64,000 nucleotides of DNA from Opitutaceae bacterium (GTDB lineage Bacteria; Verrucomicrobiota; Verrucomicrobiia; Opitutales; Opitutaceae), in the NCBI GenBank assembly GCA_015075305.1, contig JABTUS010000002.1, positions 434,001 through 498,000 of the forward strand. The letters run 5' to 3'. The notes under the pieces are model-generated. The model was given only the letters and a program-made list of their open reading frames with translations. It had not been told where the DNA came from and did no database searches. The stretch's first letter is position 1. Each line of letters begins with the position of its first letter. Position numbers and translations under genes: made by a program. Below, one piece after another: positions 10,201 to 20,728 of this stretch.

Positions 10201-13200
10201 ACAACCGCTGGTGCGGCAGTTGACGCTGTACGACGGCACGGGGCGGGTTTCGGCGGTGTCGCGGCCGTACTATGCGAGCGGACCGGTCCACTGGACAACG
10301 ACGACCTACGATGCCATCGGACGGCCTCTCGCAGGTCGTCACTCCCGATGAGGGCGAACGGCGCGCAGACGACGACCTTCAGATATTCCAATTTTGCCGC
10401 GAGTGCGACCGATCCGAAGGGGCGTGTCACCGAGACGGTGCGCAATTCGCAGGGCTGGGTTGTGTCCTCGGTTCGAAACAAGTACTCGGAGGCTCGGACC
10501 AATCGAGTGTCACGCACACGCATGACGCCCTCGGAAACACGGTGTCGACAAACGCGGACGGCTCGGTGACAACAATCGCGCATGACGTTCGCGGGAGGAA
10601 GACATCGATGGTGGATCCCAACATGGGGACCTGGGAGCACCGCTACAATGTCTTCGGGGAACTGATCTGGCAGAAGGACGCAAAGCTGCAGGTCACGACC
10701 ATGACCTATGATCCGCTCGGGCGCATGAAAACCAGGTCCAGCCGTTGTCCCAGGGAGCAGGGCAGTTTCCCGCAGCGGACGATCACGGACGTACGATTCG
10801 GCGGCCATGGGCAAGGGCAGGATCGCCAGCGTGCAGGATGACCTTGGCTACGAGGAGACATTTGCCTGACAGCCTCGGACGCCCCGCCGGGTGGACCGAA
10901 AGATCGCGGAACCGTGTACAGCGTGCAGACAGGCTACGACTCGAGGGCAGACCGAACCGGATCGTCTATCCGGCGACCGGGCTCACGACGGAGTCGTTCT
11001 CAGTCAGGCACGTTTACAATGACTTCTGGTACCTGAAGGAAATCCGCTCGTGGCTGGATGCGGATTCGGCAAGGCAGAACAATCAGCTCCGGGGCCGCGT
11101 GTTCTGGCGGACCGACAGCTTCACGGCCGCGGGCCGGATCGATTCGGAAATCTACGGCAACGGCCTTGCGAACGACCGGGTGTATCCACGGCGACCGGAC
11201 GGCTGCCGCATGCGGCGATCGACCGTGCCGCCGCGATCGGCACTTCCTACGCCGTCCAGAACCTGTGGTACGAGTACGACCGGGTCGGCAATGTGATCGA
11301 GCGTCGGGACCAGGCGATCGCTCGCGATGAACGGTTCTACACCGCTGGATCGCCGGGCAAGAGCGATGGTTATGACGGACTGGACCGGCTGATGGTGCAC
11401 CGGGTGATCGGCGGCGCGGAGACCACGCTCTACTACTTTCGCAATGGGAATATCTCGTACAAGTCGGATGTCGGTAGCTTCAGCTACAGCGTACCGCACG
11501 CCGTGGGGTACGCGGGCAGTCGCAACTACGCCTACGACGCCAATGGGAGCATGATGTTTTCGGGCTACGGCAGCAATGCCCGCTACACGGATTGGACGTC
11601 GTTTGGCCAGCTCTGGAAAATCTCCAGCATGCAGACGCAGAAGTCGGCCCTGTTCTCCTTCGACGCGGCCGGACAGCGGGTGAAGCAGGAGCGGTTCAGC
11701 AACACCGCGGCATCGGGCACACCGGATGAGACCACGATTTACGTCGGTGGCATCTACGAGAAGGTGGGGGCGGGCACGACCTTCGAGCACAGGCACTACA
11801 TCCTGGCTCCCACCGGCCGTGTGGCGGTGCACACCGACCGCACCTCGCTCGTCAGGGACACAAGGTTCCTCCACACCGACGGCCTCGGCTCGATCGGGAC
11901 GATTTCCGATGAACGCGGACGCGTGGTGCGACGGTACACCTACGACGCCTGGGGCAAACAGGCGGTTCACTACACCAACCCCGCCCCGGATGTCACCAAC
12001 GCGGCTCCGACGACGCGCGGCTTCACCGACCACGAGGGCCTGACCGACTTCGGCCTGGTCCACATGAACGGACGGATCTACGATCCGGTCGTGGGCAGGT
12101 TCATGACGGCGGACCCGTTCGTCGGAGACGCGAACGACGGACAGGAGTACAACAGGTATTCGTATGTCGCGAACAACCCGCTGGGAGGAACCGACCCCAG
12201 CGGCTTCTTCAACCTCAAGGACGCGGTGAAGATTGTGGCCGTAGTCGTTGTGGGTGTAGTGACTGCGGGAGCTGGGTTGGTTGCAATTGGTGTCGCAAGC
12301 AACCTGTGGGTTGGGATGGGGATGGTTGTGACGGCGAGTTTCGGCACCGGATGGGCAGGACTTGCCAACGCAGTAGTTGCCGGAGCGGCTGGAGGGTTTG
12401 GTTCAGGTTCTCAGGCTCATTGCTCAATGGCGGGAGTATAGGTGATGCCTTCAAAGCTGGTGTGATCGGCGCCGCAGTGGGTGGTGTCTCGGCAGGCCTT
12501 GCTTTCGGGTCGGTGAACTGGATTGTCGGGAATCAGCGAGCATCTCGCTCACGGTGTCGCACAGGGTGGAGTTACCGAAGCGATGGGCGGCGAGTTCCGG
12601 CATGGCTTCTACGCGGCGGCGTTCGCATCCGCTGCAGCAGGGCCGATCTCGCGATTTGCTCCGGGTGGTGTTCCCGGTCAGGTGGTCGCCGCTGCTGTGG
12701 TTGGCGGCACGGCGTCGGCCATCGGCGGCGGAAAGTTCGCCAACGGTGCGGTAAGCGGTGCGTTCACTTATCTCTTCAATCATGCCGCACTCTGATGGTT
12801 CCATTCTGGGGCTTTGGCACGGCTGACGAGGCAGGCGTAGAAATGTCTATACGTGCAAAGAAACTAACGCTTGCCGACGTCGATAGCCTCGAACACAGCG
12901 GCGAAATCTTCAGTTACGAAGAAGCAGGAAAGACACTGTATGGAGCGCAGGCACCTCGTCCCGGTGGAAAGCCGTATACGAAAGGCGGAAAGGTTTACCA
13001 GCCCGGTGCAGGTATTGACTCTCGAAAGATTCCGGCTGGGACTCGGTTCGTAGGTGGTTATCACTCTCATCCCAGCTCAGCTTCTTCAGCGATGACGGAA
13101 TGGCATTGGTGACATTCCCGCGGTATTAGCGGCGTCGCAAAGGCGGGTCGTGCAATTCCGCTATACCTCGGTCGAGATGGCGGCTTCTTCGGAAAGAAGA

Positions 13201-13284
13201 TCACCGTGGAAGTCTTGCGAGCCTATCAAGAGCCAGACGGAGCTGGCGAACGCGAACAGAAAACCCGGGACCTTCAGCCGATGA
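4268..13284 (+). pseudogene. Lead RHS/Tc-toxin-like giant surface protein, interrupted by many small indels (copy A)
   Basis: The ATG at 4268 opens a signal-like MKLRILALVF. Reading across frameshifts gives, in order: an LCCL domain (~4310-4560; YDVTVTGATTGIVWGTGVYT, then SYGSWYSSISL); PKD/Ig-like text; a discoidin/F5-8C-like domain (~5200-5530; DNSYGYASDTAAANW, RYWRL); bacterial-repeat modules (~5600-6600); an EF-hand-like DNDSDGLPNGWEL stretch; an SpvB-type domain (~6830-7400); FG-GAP/VCBS repeats in an unbroken frame (7573-8865; DVDGDGLVDY type); a TcdB-middle-like part; RHS repeats (~9450-11900); and the RHS core ending near 12200 (RIYDPVVGRFMTADPF, NPLGGTDPSG). A Gly-rich pre-toxin region ends at GGKFANGAVSGAF (12724-12780), followed by the toxin tip. 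The domain order resembles a fused TcB-TcC cage protein, but with a signal peptide and adhesion domains. If the frameshifts are real it cannot be made whole. Confidence 0.75.
12781..13284 (+). other. Toxin tip A of the lead RHS protein (HSHP-motif domain)
   Basis: Past the pre-toxin hinge the sequence changes to AKKLTLADVDSLEHSGEIFS, then GTRFVGGYHSHPSS, GDIPAVLAAS and a GRDGGFFG element, ending KPGTFSR and TGA at 13282-13284. The Gly-Tyr-His-Ser-His-Pro motif is shared by DUF4329- and JAB-like domains found as RHS tips; which one applies is not certain. Shifts occur near 12793 and 13095. The stop overlaps the ATG of the next gene as ATGA, a layout repeated at three other cassettes in this locus. 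Confidence 0.6.
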
Positions 13285-13690
13285 AAACCCGGGTTATGTG
13301 CTTCGTTTGTCTTGTCGTGGGATTCTTCATCATGAGTTGCAAAAACACGCCTTCAACAATTTCTGCAGCTGCCATGAGTGCCATATCTGTTAGCGACCTG
13401 CTCAAGGATCCGGAACGGTGGAATGGGCAAATGGTTCGAGTCATGGGCTTCTACTATTTTGAAGCTCCGTCTTCGGTCCCTCTTGAAAGTCGAGGTGTCT
13501 CATGGCGAAAACACGGAGTTGTGCTTGTGGATCGGCAAAGATTGCCCCGGCTCGCAAGCAGAACGGACAACGAGGGATAATCAGGTAAACGTCGTCATTG
13601 AAGGGGTCTTCAAGAGGCGAGCCACTTGGCATATTCAACCAGTTCCCAGCGCAAATCGAATGTGTCGCAGTGTTCGAGGTGGTGAAATGA
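13281..13690 (+). pseudogene. Lipoprotein, likely immunity protein A (frameshifted)
   Basis: It starts MKTRVMCFVCLVVGFFIMSC, a lipoprotein signal with the lipobox Cys, so the product should be an inner- or outer-membrane lipoprotein. The following SDLLKDPERWNGQMVRVMGF is typical of small OB-like lipoproteins. The natural ending NQFPAQIECVAVFEVVK (stop 13688-13690) lies in another frame, so at least two indels separate start and end. The 4-bp overlap with the toxin tip implies coupled translation. An immunity role is inferred from position. Confidence 0.6.
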
Positions 13691-13772
13691 TCCAGCGGCA
13701 GACGAGGCGCTACTTCATTCCGGTCCGGAGAGTCCAGCCCGTGGGCGGCGACCGAGTTCACCAAGGTGGGTA

Positions 13773-14455
13773 TGATCCGGGTGATAGGTGACAGATTGTC
13801 CAGAGTGATGGGTTACACATAACGGCGACATGCCGTGGAAAAATGTAACCACTATGGACGAGATAATTCGATTTGTGAGCCTTGCGAAAAGCGGGCGATT
13901 CACCGTGACCGAGCTGTGTGAGCAGTTCGGGATCAGCCGAAAACCGGGTACAAGCATCTGGAAAGATACGCGGATGAGGGATGAATGGCCTCCGAGTGCG
14001 GAGTCATCGACCGCATCGCATGCCCCAGCGAACCGCAGAGCAGATCGAGGCCTGATTGTGGCGGAAAGGCGGCTGCATCGAACACAGGGGCCGAAGAAGC
14101 TGTATCGGATGCTTGAGTTGAAGCATCAGATCGAGCGACCGCCGGCGCGAAGCACAATTGGAGATCCTCAGGCGCAACGGATTGAGCGTGAAACGGCGGC
14201 GAAAACCAGGTGCCTACGAGGCTCCAAGCAATGGGTTGACCGAGGCGACGCAGCCCAATCACGTGTGGACGGTCGACTTCAAGGGCTGGTTTAATCTGGC
14301 GGACGGCACTCGCTGCGATCCGTTGACGGTGTGCGACCTGTACAGCCACTTCATTCTCGCGTGCCGTGCCCAGCCCAATCAGCAGTTCCACAACACGCTG
14401 TGCACGTTCAAGAATCTGATGCGACAGGTCGGGCTGCCGGAGATCATTCGCGTCG
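13773..14455 (+). mobile_element. Partial IS481-family element (3' end lost)
   Basis: The left end (TGATCCGGGTGATAGGTGAC, then a second GTCCAGAGTGATGGGTTACA unit) matches the left end of the element at 20729. The body is cut at 14455, exactly where the ~45-bp junction repeat begins, so the right end and right inverted repeat are missing. Confidence 0.75.
13830..14455 (+). pseudogene. IS481-family transposase, truncated and frameshifted
   Basis: The N-terminal helix-turn-helix (FVSLAKSGRFTVTELCEQFG) and the first part of the DDE integrase core (NHVWTVDFKGWFNLADGTRC, first Asp in VDF) are present, ending at LPEIIRV. The second Asp, the Glu and the C-terminus are gone, replaced by the junction repeat. 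Two frameshifts separate the helix-turn-helix from the core. It cannot be active. It is a diverged relative of the transposase at 20785. Confidence 0.8.
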
Positions 14456-14502
14456 GGCTCAGCCAAAAGGGTCAAACCTCACCTTTCGCACTTTTGAAGG
14501 CC
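14456..14502 (+). repeat. Junction repeat J1
   Basis: A ~47-bp unit beginning GGCTCAGCCAAAAGGGTCAA and ending CGCACTTTTGAAGGCC. It joins the truncated transposase to RHS copy B and recurs at 16721, 16764, 22060, 26392, 31721 (diverged) and 34532 (partial), always in the same orientation. The look is that of a transposon end or recombination scar. Confidence 0.8.
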
Positions 14503-16720
14503 AACAATCATCGCCAATCCTACCTGCATGGAAGAATTGCGAGCGTCGATTCGCCGACGTCATTGAACCGGGAACTCGCTGGGGGGGAGTGTATCGCCAA
14601 TGCGGACAATTGCGAGGTCACGTATCGGCAGTTTGCCAACAACGGACTCGGGTGGCGACAACCCAGTATGATCCTTTTGGCAGGTTTCCGCAGTGGACGG
14701 AAAATGCGCTGGCTCACAGGGAGGAATACACGGCCTACAATCAAGTCCTCGGCGTAGTCCAGTCGATCAAGGGGATCAACGGCCTCGTCACCACCTGGCA
14801 GCATGACGGCTTCGGGCGCATGGTGCGCGAGGATCGCGCGGATGGCACGTATTCCCTCACAAATTGTCGCTGGCCGGCCGCCGGAGCGCCCTCCGGCACC
14901 GCCTGGTTTGTCGAGACGGAGAGCTCCGGTGGAGCCCCATCCGTCTCGTTCCACGACAAGTACGGTCGCGCGATCGAAACGCACGGAGTGAGCGGCGACA
15001 ACCGCCTGGTGCGGCAGTTGACGCTGTACGACGGCCTGGGGCGGGTTTCGGCGGTGTCGCGGCCGTACACTATGCGAGCGGACCGGTCCACTGGACAACG
15101 ACGACCTACGATGCCATCGGACGGCCCTGGCAGGTCGTCACTCCCGATGAGGCGAACGGCGCGCAGACGACGACCTTCAGATATTCCAATTTTGCCGCGA
15201 GTGCGACCGATCCGAAGGGCGTGTCACCGAGACGGTGCGCAATTCGCAGGGCTGGGTTGTGTCCTCGGTTCGAAACAAGTACTCGGAGGCTCGGACCAAT
15301 CGAGTGTCACGCACATACGCATGACGCCCTCGAGGCGGTGTCGACAAACGCGGACGGCTCGGTGACAACAATCGCGCATGACGTTCGCGGAGGAAGACAT
15401 CGATGGTGGATCCCAACATGGGAACCTGGGAGTACCGCTACAATGTCTTCGGGGAACTGATCTGGCAGAAGGACGCGGCCGCAGGTCACGACCATGACCT
15501 ACGATCCGCTCGGGCGCATGAAAACCCGGGTCCAGCCGTTGTCCCAGGGGCAGGGCAGTTCCGCAGCGGACGATCACCGGACGTACGATTGGCCGCCATG
15601 GGCAAGGGCAGGATCGCCAGCGTGCAGGATGACCTGGCTACGAGGACATTGCCCATGACAGCCTCGGACGCCCAAGCCGGGTGGACCGAAAGATCGCGGG
15701 AACCGTGTACAGCGTGCAGACAGGCTACGACTCGTCGGGCAGACCGAACCGGATCGTCTATCCGGCGACCGGGCCCACGACGGAGTCGTTCTCAGTCAGG
15801 CACGTTTACAATGACTTGGTACCTGAAGGAAATCCGCTCGTGGCTGGATGCGGATTCGGCAAGGCAGAACAATCAGCTGCAAGGCCGCGTCTTCTGGCGG
15901 ACCGACAGCTTCACGGCCGCAGGCCGGATCGATTCGGAAATCCACGGCAACGGCCTTGCGAACGACCGGGTGTATTCCACGGCGACCGGACGGCTGCTGC
16001 ATGCGGCGATCGACCGTGCCGCCGCGATCGGCACTTCCTACGCCGTCCAGAACCTGTGGTACGAGTACGACCGGGTCGGCAATGTGATCGAGCGTCGGGA
16101 CCAGGCGAGCGGTCGCGATGAACGGTTCTACACCGCTGGATCGCCGGGCAAGAGCGATGGTTATGACGGACTGGACCGGCTGATGGTGCACCGGGTGATC
16201 GGCGGCGCGGAGACCACGGTTGCCTACAATCGCAATGGGAACATCTCGTCCAAATGGGGCGTGGGCAATTACAGTTACAGCCGGCCGCACGCGGTGGGGT
16301 ACGCGGGCAGTCGCAACTACGCCTACGACGCCAATGGGAGCAAGATGTCCTCGGGCTACGGCAGCAACGCCCTTTACACGGATTGGACGTCGTTTGGCCA
16401 GCTCTGGAGAATCTCCAGCATGCAGACGCAGAAGTCGGCGCTGTTCTCCTTCGACGCGGCCGGGCAGCGGGTGAAGCAGGAGCGGTTCAGCAACACCGCG
16501 GCATCGGGCACACCGGATGAGACCACGATCTACGTGGGTGGCATCTACGAGAAGGTGGGGGCGGGCACGACCTTCGAGCACAGGCACTACATCCTTGCCC
16601 CCACCGGCCGTGTGGCGGTGCACACCGACCGCACCTCGCTCGTCAGGGACACAAGGTTCCTCCACACCGACGGCCTTGGCTCGATCGGGACGATTTCCGA
16701 TGAACGCGGACGCGTGGTGC
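14503..16720 (+). pseudogene. RHS-core cassette copy B, headless and tailless
   Basis: After ~150 bases shared with the starts of copies D and E, the sequence joins the RHS repeats at VATTQYDPFGRFPQW (~14650) and follows copy A closely through the repeats (YDGLGRVSAVSRPY, VFGELIWQKDA, SFDAAGQRVKQERF) to DERGRVVR at 16720. There it stops inside the RHS core and runs into tandem junction repeats. It has no toxin tip. Several private indels relative to copies A, C and D break the frame. A duplicated, silent stretch of RHS core is the simplest reading. Confidence 0.8.
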
Positions 16721-16810
16721 GGCTCAGCCAAAAGGGTCAAACCTCACCTTTCGCACTTTTGAAGGCTCAGCCAAAAGGGTCAAACCTCACCTTTCGCACT
16801 TTTGAAGGCC
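16721..16810 (+). repeat. Junction repeats J2 and J3 in tandem
   Basis: Two copies of the junction unit overlap head to tail with a 43-base period (starts 16721 and 16764). The first directly follows the broken core of copy B. The second leads into a shortened leader and copy C. The tandem arrangement fits slippage or successive recombination events at this site. Confidence 0.8.
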
Positions 16811-19800
16811 AACAACCATCGCCAATCCTACCTGCATGGAAGAATTGCTGGACGGAAAATGCGCTGGCTCACAGGGAGGAATACACGGCCTACAATCAAG
16901 TCCTCGGCGTAGTCCAGTCGATCAAGGGGATCAACGGCCTCGTCACCACCTGGCAGCATGACGGCTTCGGGCGCATGGTGCGCGAGGATCGCGCGGATGG
17001 CACGTATTCCCTCACAAATTGTCGCTGGCCGGCCGCCGGAGCGCCCTCCGGCACAGCCTGGTTTGTCGAGACGGAGAGCTCCGGTGGAGCCCCAGCCGTC
17101 TCATTCCATGACAAGTACGGTCGCACGATCGAAACGCACGGAGTGAGCGGCGACAACCGCCTGGTGCGGCAGTTGACGCTGTACGACGGGCTGGGGCGGG
17201 TTTCGGCGGTGTCGCGGCCGTACTATGGGAGCGGACCGGTCCACTGGACAACGACGACCTACGATGCCATCGGACGGCCCTGGCAGGTCGTCACTCCCGA
17301 TGAGGCGAACGGCGCGCAGACGACGACCTACAGCTATTCCAATTTTGCCGCGAGTGCGACCGATCCGAAGGGGCGTGTCACCGAGACAGTGCGCAATTCG
17401 CAGGGCTGGGTCGTGTCCTCGGTTCGGAACAAGTACTGGAGGCTCGGACCAATCGAGTGTCACACACACGCATGACGCCCTCGGAAACCGGTGTCGACAA
17501 ACGCGGACGGCTCAGTGACAACAATCGCGCATGATGTTCGCGGGAGGAAGACATCGATGGTGGATCCCAACATGGGGACCTGGGAGTACCGCCACAATGT
17601 CTTCGGGGAACTGATCTGGCAGAAGGACGCGAAGCTGCAGGTCACGACCATGACCTATGATCCGCTCGGGCGCATGAAAACCCAGGTCCAGCCGTTGTCC
17701 CAGTGGGAGCCAGGGCAGTTTCCGCAGCGGACGATCACCGGACGTACGATTCGGCCGCCATGGGCAAGGGCAGGATCGCTGTGGTGCAGGATGACCTTGG
17801 CTACGAGGGACATATGCCCATGACAGCAGCCTCGGACGCCCAAGCCGGGTGGACCGAAAGATCGCGGGAACCGTGTACAGCGCGTGCAGACAGGCTACGA
17901 CTCGAGGAGCAGACCGAACCGGATCGTCTATCCGGCGACCGGGCTCACCACGGAGCCATTCTCGGTCAGGCACGTTTACAATGACTTCGGGTACCTGAAG
18001 GAAATCCGCTCGTGGCTGGATGCGGATTCGGCAAGGCAGAACAATCAGCTCCGGTCGCGTATTCTGGCGGACCGACAGCTTCACGGCCGCGGGCCGGATC
18101 GATCTGGAAATCCACGGCAACGGCCTTGCGAACGACCAGGTGTATTCCACGGCGACCGGACGGCTGCTGCATGCGGCGATCGACCGTGCCGCCGCGATCG
18201 GCACCTCCTACGCCGTCCAGAACCTGTGGTACGAGTACGACCGGGTCGGCAATGTGATCGAGCGCCGGGACCAGGCGAGCGGTCGCGATGAACGGTTCTA
18301 CACCGCTGGATCGTCGGGCAAGAGCGATGGTTATGACGGACTGGACCGGCTGATGGTGCACCGGGTGATCGGCGGCGCGGAGACCACGCTCTACTACTTT
18401 CGCAATGGGAACATCTCGTACAAGTCGGATGTGGGTAGCTTCAGTTACAGCGTACCGCACGCCGTGGGGTACGCGGGCAGTCGCAACTACGCCTACGACG
18501 CCAATGGGAGCATGATGCTTTCCGGCTATGGCAGCAACGCCCGCTACACGGATTGGACGTCGTTTGGCCAGCTCTGGAAAATCTCCAGCATGCAGACGCA
18601 GAAGTCGGCGCTGTTCTCCTTCGACGCGGCCGGGCAGCGGGTGAAGCAGGAGCGGTTCAGCAACACCGCGGCATCGGGCACACCGGATGAGACCACGATC
18701 TACGTGGGTGGCATCTACGAGAAGGTGGGGCGGGCGACCTTCGAGCACAGGCACTACATCCTTGCCCCCACCGGCCGAGTGGCGGTGCACACCGACCGCA
18801 CCTCGCTCGTCAGGGACACAAGGTTCCTCCACACCGACGGCCTTGGCTCGATCGGGACGATTTCCGATGAACGCGGACGCGTGGTGCGGCGGTACACCTA
18901 CGACGCCTGGGGCAGACAGGCGGTTCACTATACGAACCCCGCTCCGGATGTCACCAACGTGGCTCCGACGACGCGCGGCTTCACCGACCACGAAGGCCTG
19001 ACCGACTTCGGCCTGGTCCACATGAACGGACGGATCTACGACCCGGTCGTGGGCAGGTTTCTGACCGCGGACCCGTTCGTCGGCGATGCGAACGACGGAC
19101 AGGAGTACAACAGGTATTCGTATGTCGCGAACAACCCGCTGGGATTCACGGATCCGAGCGGATACCGCAAGTTCAGCGATGTTTTGAAGCAGGCGTTTTT
19201 CCTAGGGCCGCACATTTTGGCGATGCCCGAGTACTGGTTCGCTCCCAAGGCGTTCAACCAATACTATGGCGGGTGACAGGCCTCGCAATCGCTGCCGTGG
19301 TAACCTATTTTGCAGGCCCGGCCGCCGGAGGCATGGCAGGGGCACCTATTCCGGTTTCGCCGGAAGCTTGTTGAACGGAGGCAGCATCGGAGACGCCTTC
19401 AAGGCCGGAGCGATCGGAGGAGCAATCAGAGCGGCTACCGGCGGCATTGCAGGCAAGTTTGGTATTGGCGACATTCCACGGACGCACGCGAATACGTCAG
19501 GCAACTCGCTGCGGTGTCCGCAATGGGCGGCGTTGCAGGAGGAGTTAGTGCTGAATTGCAAGGTGGCCAGTTTCACCATGGATTCCGCACTGGAGCAATT
19601 TATGGAGCAGCCGGTTACGTCACTTTCACGGGACTAAACACCTACCTCCGCGAGCAAGGAGTACCGATGTTTCCAGATGGCGGGTCGCGAAACCCGGCTG
19701 ACTACGATCGTGTCACGACAAACGGAATCATGGGGATAGAGCCGCAATGCAGATCAGATTAGACACCGCGAAGCTCCCAACCATTGGGTACTTCAACCCA

Positions 19801-20194
19801 TCGCAAGGTATCATCAACGACTTGGTGCAGTCATTCTGGCAGAAGATTGCATCTGGCGTCGGAGACTCGTTGGCGGCCGGTTTCGAAGGCTGACATTTCA
19901 GATGGCAAGCGGTCCGCTCATGATTACAGCTCACAGTCAAGGAACGTTGACAGTGACCAATGCGATCCTGCAGGGCGGCGTGCCGCGTGGTTCGACATTG
20001 AACCTGAGAAGCCCGGCGATCAGCTATCCGCGTGCGTGGCTAGCCGGTCGAATCAACGGCGGCACGATGAATTACATCCAGCCTTGGGCGATGGCGCAAA
20101 TCTCTGGGGACCGTCGCTCAACCCTATCAAATACGCGTCAGGATTGGCCGACATCCTCGCACGCGCCAAAATCCACACCGGAAACTACCCATGA
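16811..20194 (+). pseudogene. RHS-core cassette copy C with alpha/beta-hydrolase toxin tip
   Basis: The cassette enters at WTENALAHREEYTAYNQVLG and runs through a full RHS core (RIYDPVVGRFLTADPF, ending NPLGFTDPSG near 19160). It then has a different linker (YRKFSDVLKQAFFLGPHILA), a Gly-rich pre-toxin segment and a hydrolase tip ending HTGNYP at 20194. Frame breaks occur near 17475, 17700-17900, 19270, 19500 and 19760. It lacks the FANGAVSGAF hinge of copies A, D and E. There is no start codon or signal peptide, so on its own it would be a silent tip donor. Confidence 0.75.
19650..20194 (+). other. Toxin tip C: predicted alpha/beta-hydrolase (lipase-like) effector
   Basis: Across one or two indels the tip reads TIGYFNPSQGIINDLVQSFW, then MASGPLMITAHSQGTLTVTN, then GRINGGTMNYIQPW, ending HTGNYP. 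The AHSQG element is the nucleophile elbow (Ser flanked by Gly/His) of lipase-type hydrolases, and a similar FNP..G, AHSQGT, N..L pattern is found in other bacterial secreted toxins. A membrane-lipid target would suit a lipoprotein immunity gene, which follows with an ATGA overlap. Enzyme class is inferred from the motif alone. Confidence 0.6.
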
Positions 20195-20628
20195 AAAATC
20201 TATTCCTTGTTGGCCTTCTGATTGCATGCCTCCCAGGATGTACTGTGGTGCCGCCCTATGACGAAGTCGACTACGGAAAGACTGCGGATGGAAAAACTTA
20301 TTTGAGGGACACGCAGCGCACATGGAGCGTACTTAGCCGCGAAACAGATGAGGCGATTGCTCGCGAGTTAAAGGGCAAGCCGCCCGGTGGCGCAATGAAG
20401 TCGTGGAACGAGAATTGGCTGCGAGTGATCGGGAACATCCGAGAGGGCAAACAAGAAAACCCTGAAAAATACGTCGCCTACATCGTGGAACAGCGCCGTA
20501 GGGCCGGGCTGCACGAGATCGTTTCTCCGGAGCCCGAGAAATCGTCGAATCCCGAAAAGCCCAATCCCCCACCGACGAAGAAGAATGAGCGAAGCGACAC
20601 GAAAAACCTGTTTGGCGGCGGATCATAA
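20191..20628 (+). CDS. Lipoprotein, likely immunity protein C
   Basis: The 145-residue product starts MKNLFLVGLLIACLPGCTVV, a clear lipoprotein signal with lipobox LPGC, so the mature protein is anchored facing the periplasm. The rest is charged and mostly helical, with a Pro/Lys-rich tail (EKPNPPPTKKNE). The ATG overlaps the toxin stop (ATGA), implying co-translation. There is no family resemblance to the other three lipoproteins of the locus beyond the signal. GC content looks lower than in the RHS core. The immunity role is inferred from position and localisation. Confidence 0.7.
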   Translation: MKNLFLVGLLIACLPGCTVVPPYDEVDYGKTADGKTYLRDTQRTWSVLSRETDEAIARELKGKPPGGAMKSWNENWLRVIGNIREGKQENPEKYVAYIVEQRRRAGLHEIVSPEPEKSSNPEKPNPPPTKKNERSDTKNLFGGGS

Positions 20629-20650
20629 TTCACCAGTTCGCACGCGTTCC

Positions 20651-20728
20651 AGGGCTGATTCATGCTGAGGTGGAAGTAACGGAGGTTGTTAGGTTAAGCG
20701 GAGATTAATTTGTTCTGGGTCAAAGGTA
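20651..20728 (+). pseudogene. Truncated start of the same small ORF as at 2238-2474
   Basis: From 20659 the frame reads MLRWK, stop, RRLLG, stop, AEINLFWVK, matching MLRWKYARLLGFDEINLFWV of the minus-strand ORF near 2.4 kb. Most differences are synonymous but two stops have appeared. The left end of the IS481 element at 20729 then interrupts it. Confidence 0.6.

Noticed and set aside
11152..12063. Long minus-strand frames (~300-350 codons) opposite the RHS core, recurring at 15796-16740 and 17966-19021
   Set aside because: They lie antisense to conserved RHS protein text and recur only because the core is duplicated. Their protein sequences (Arg/Val/Gly/His-rich) resemble no family.
15473..15485. 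GCGGCCGC in copy B as a cloning or vector scar
   Set aside because: It arises from a small local change of GCGAAGCTGCAG relative to the other copies. No vector sequence surrounds it.
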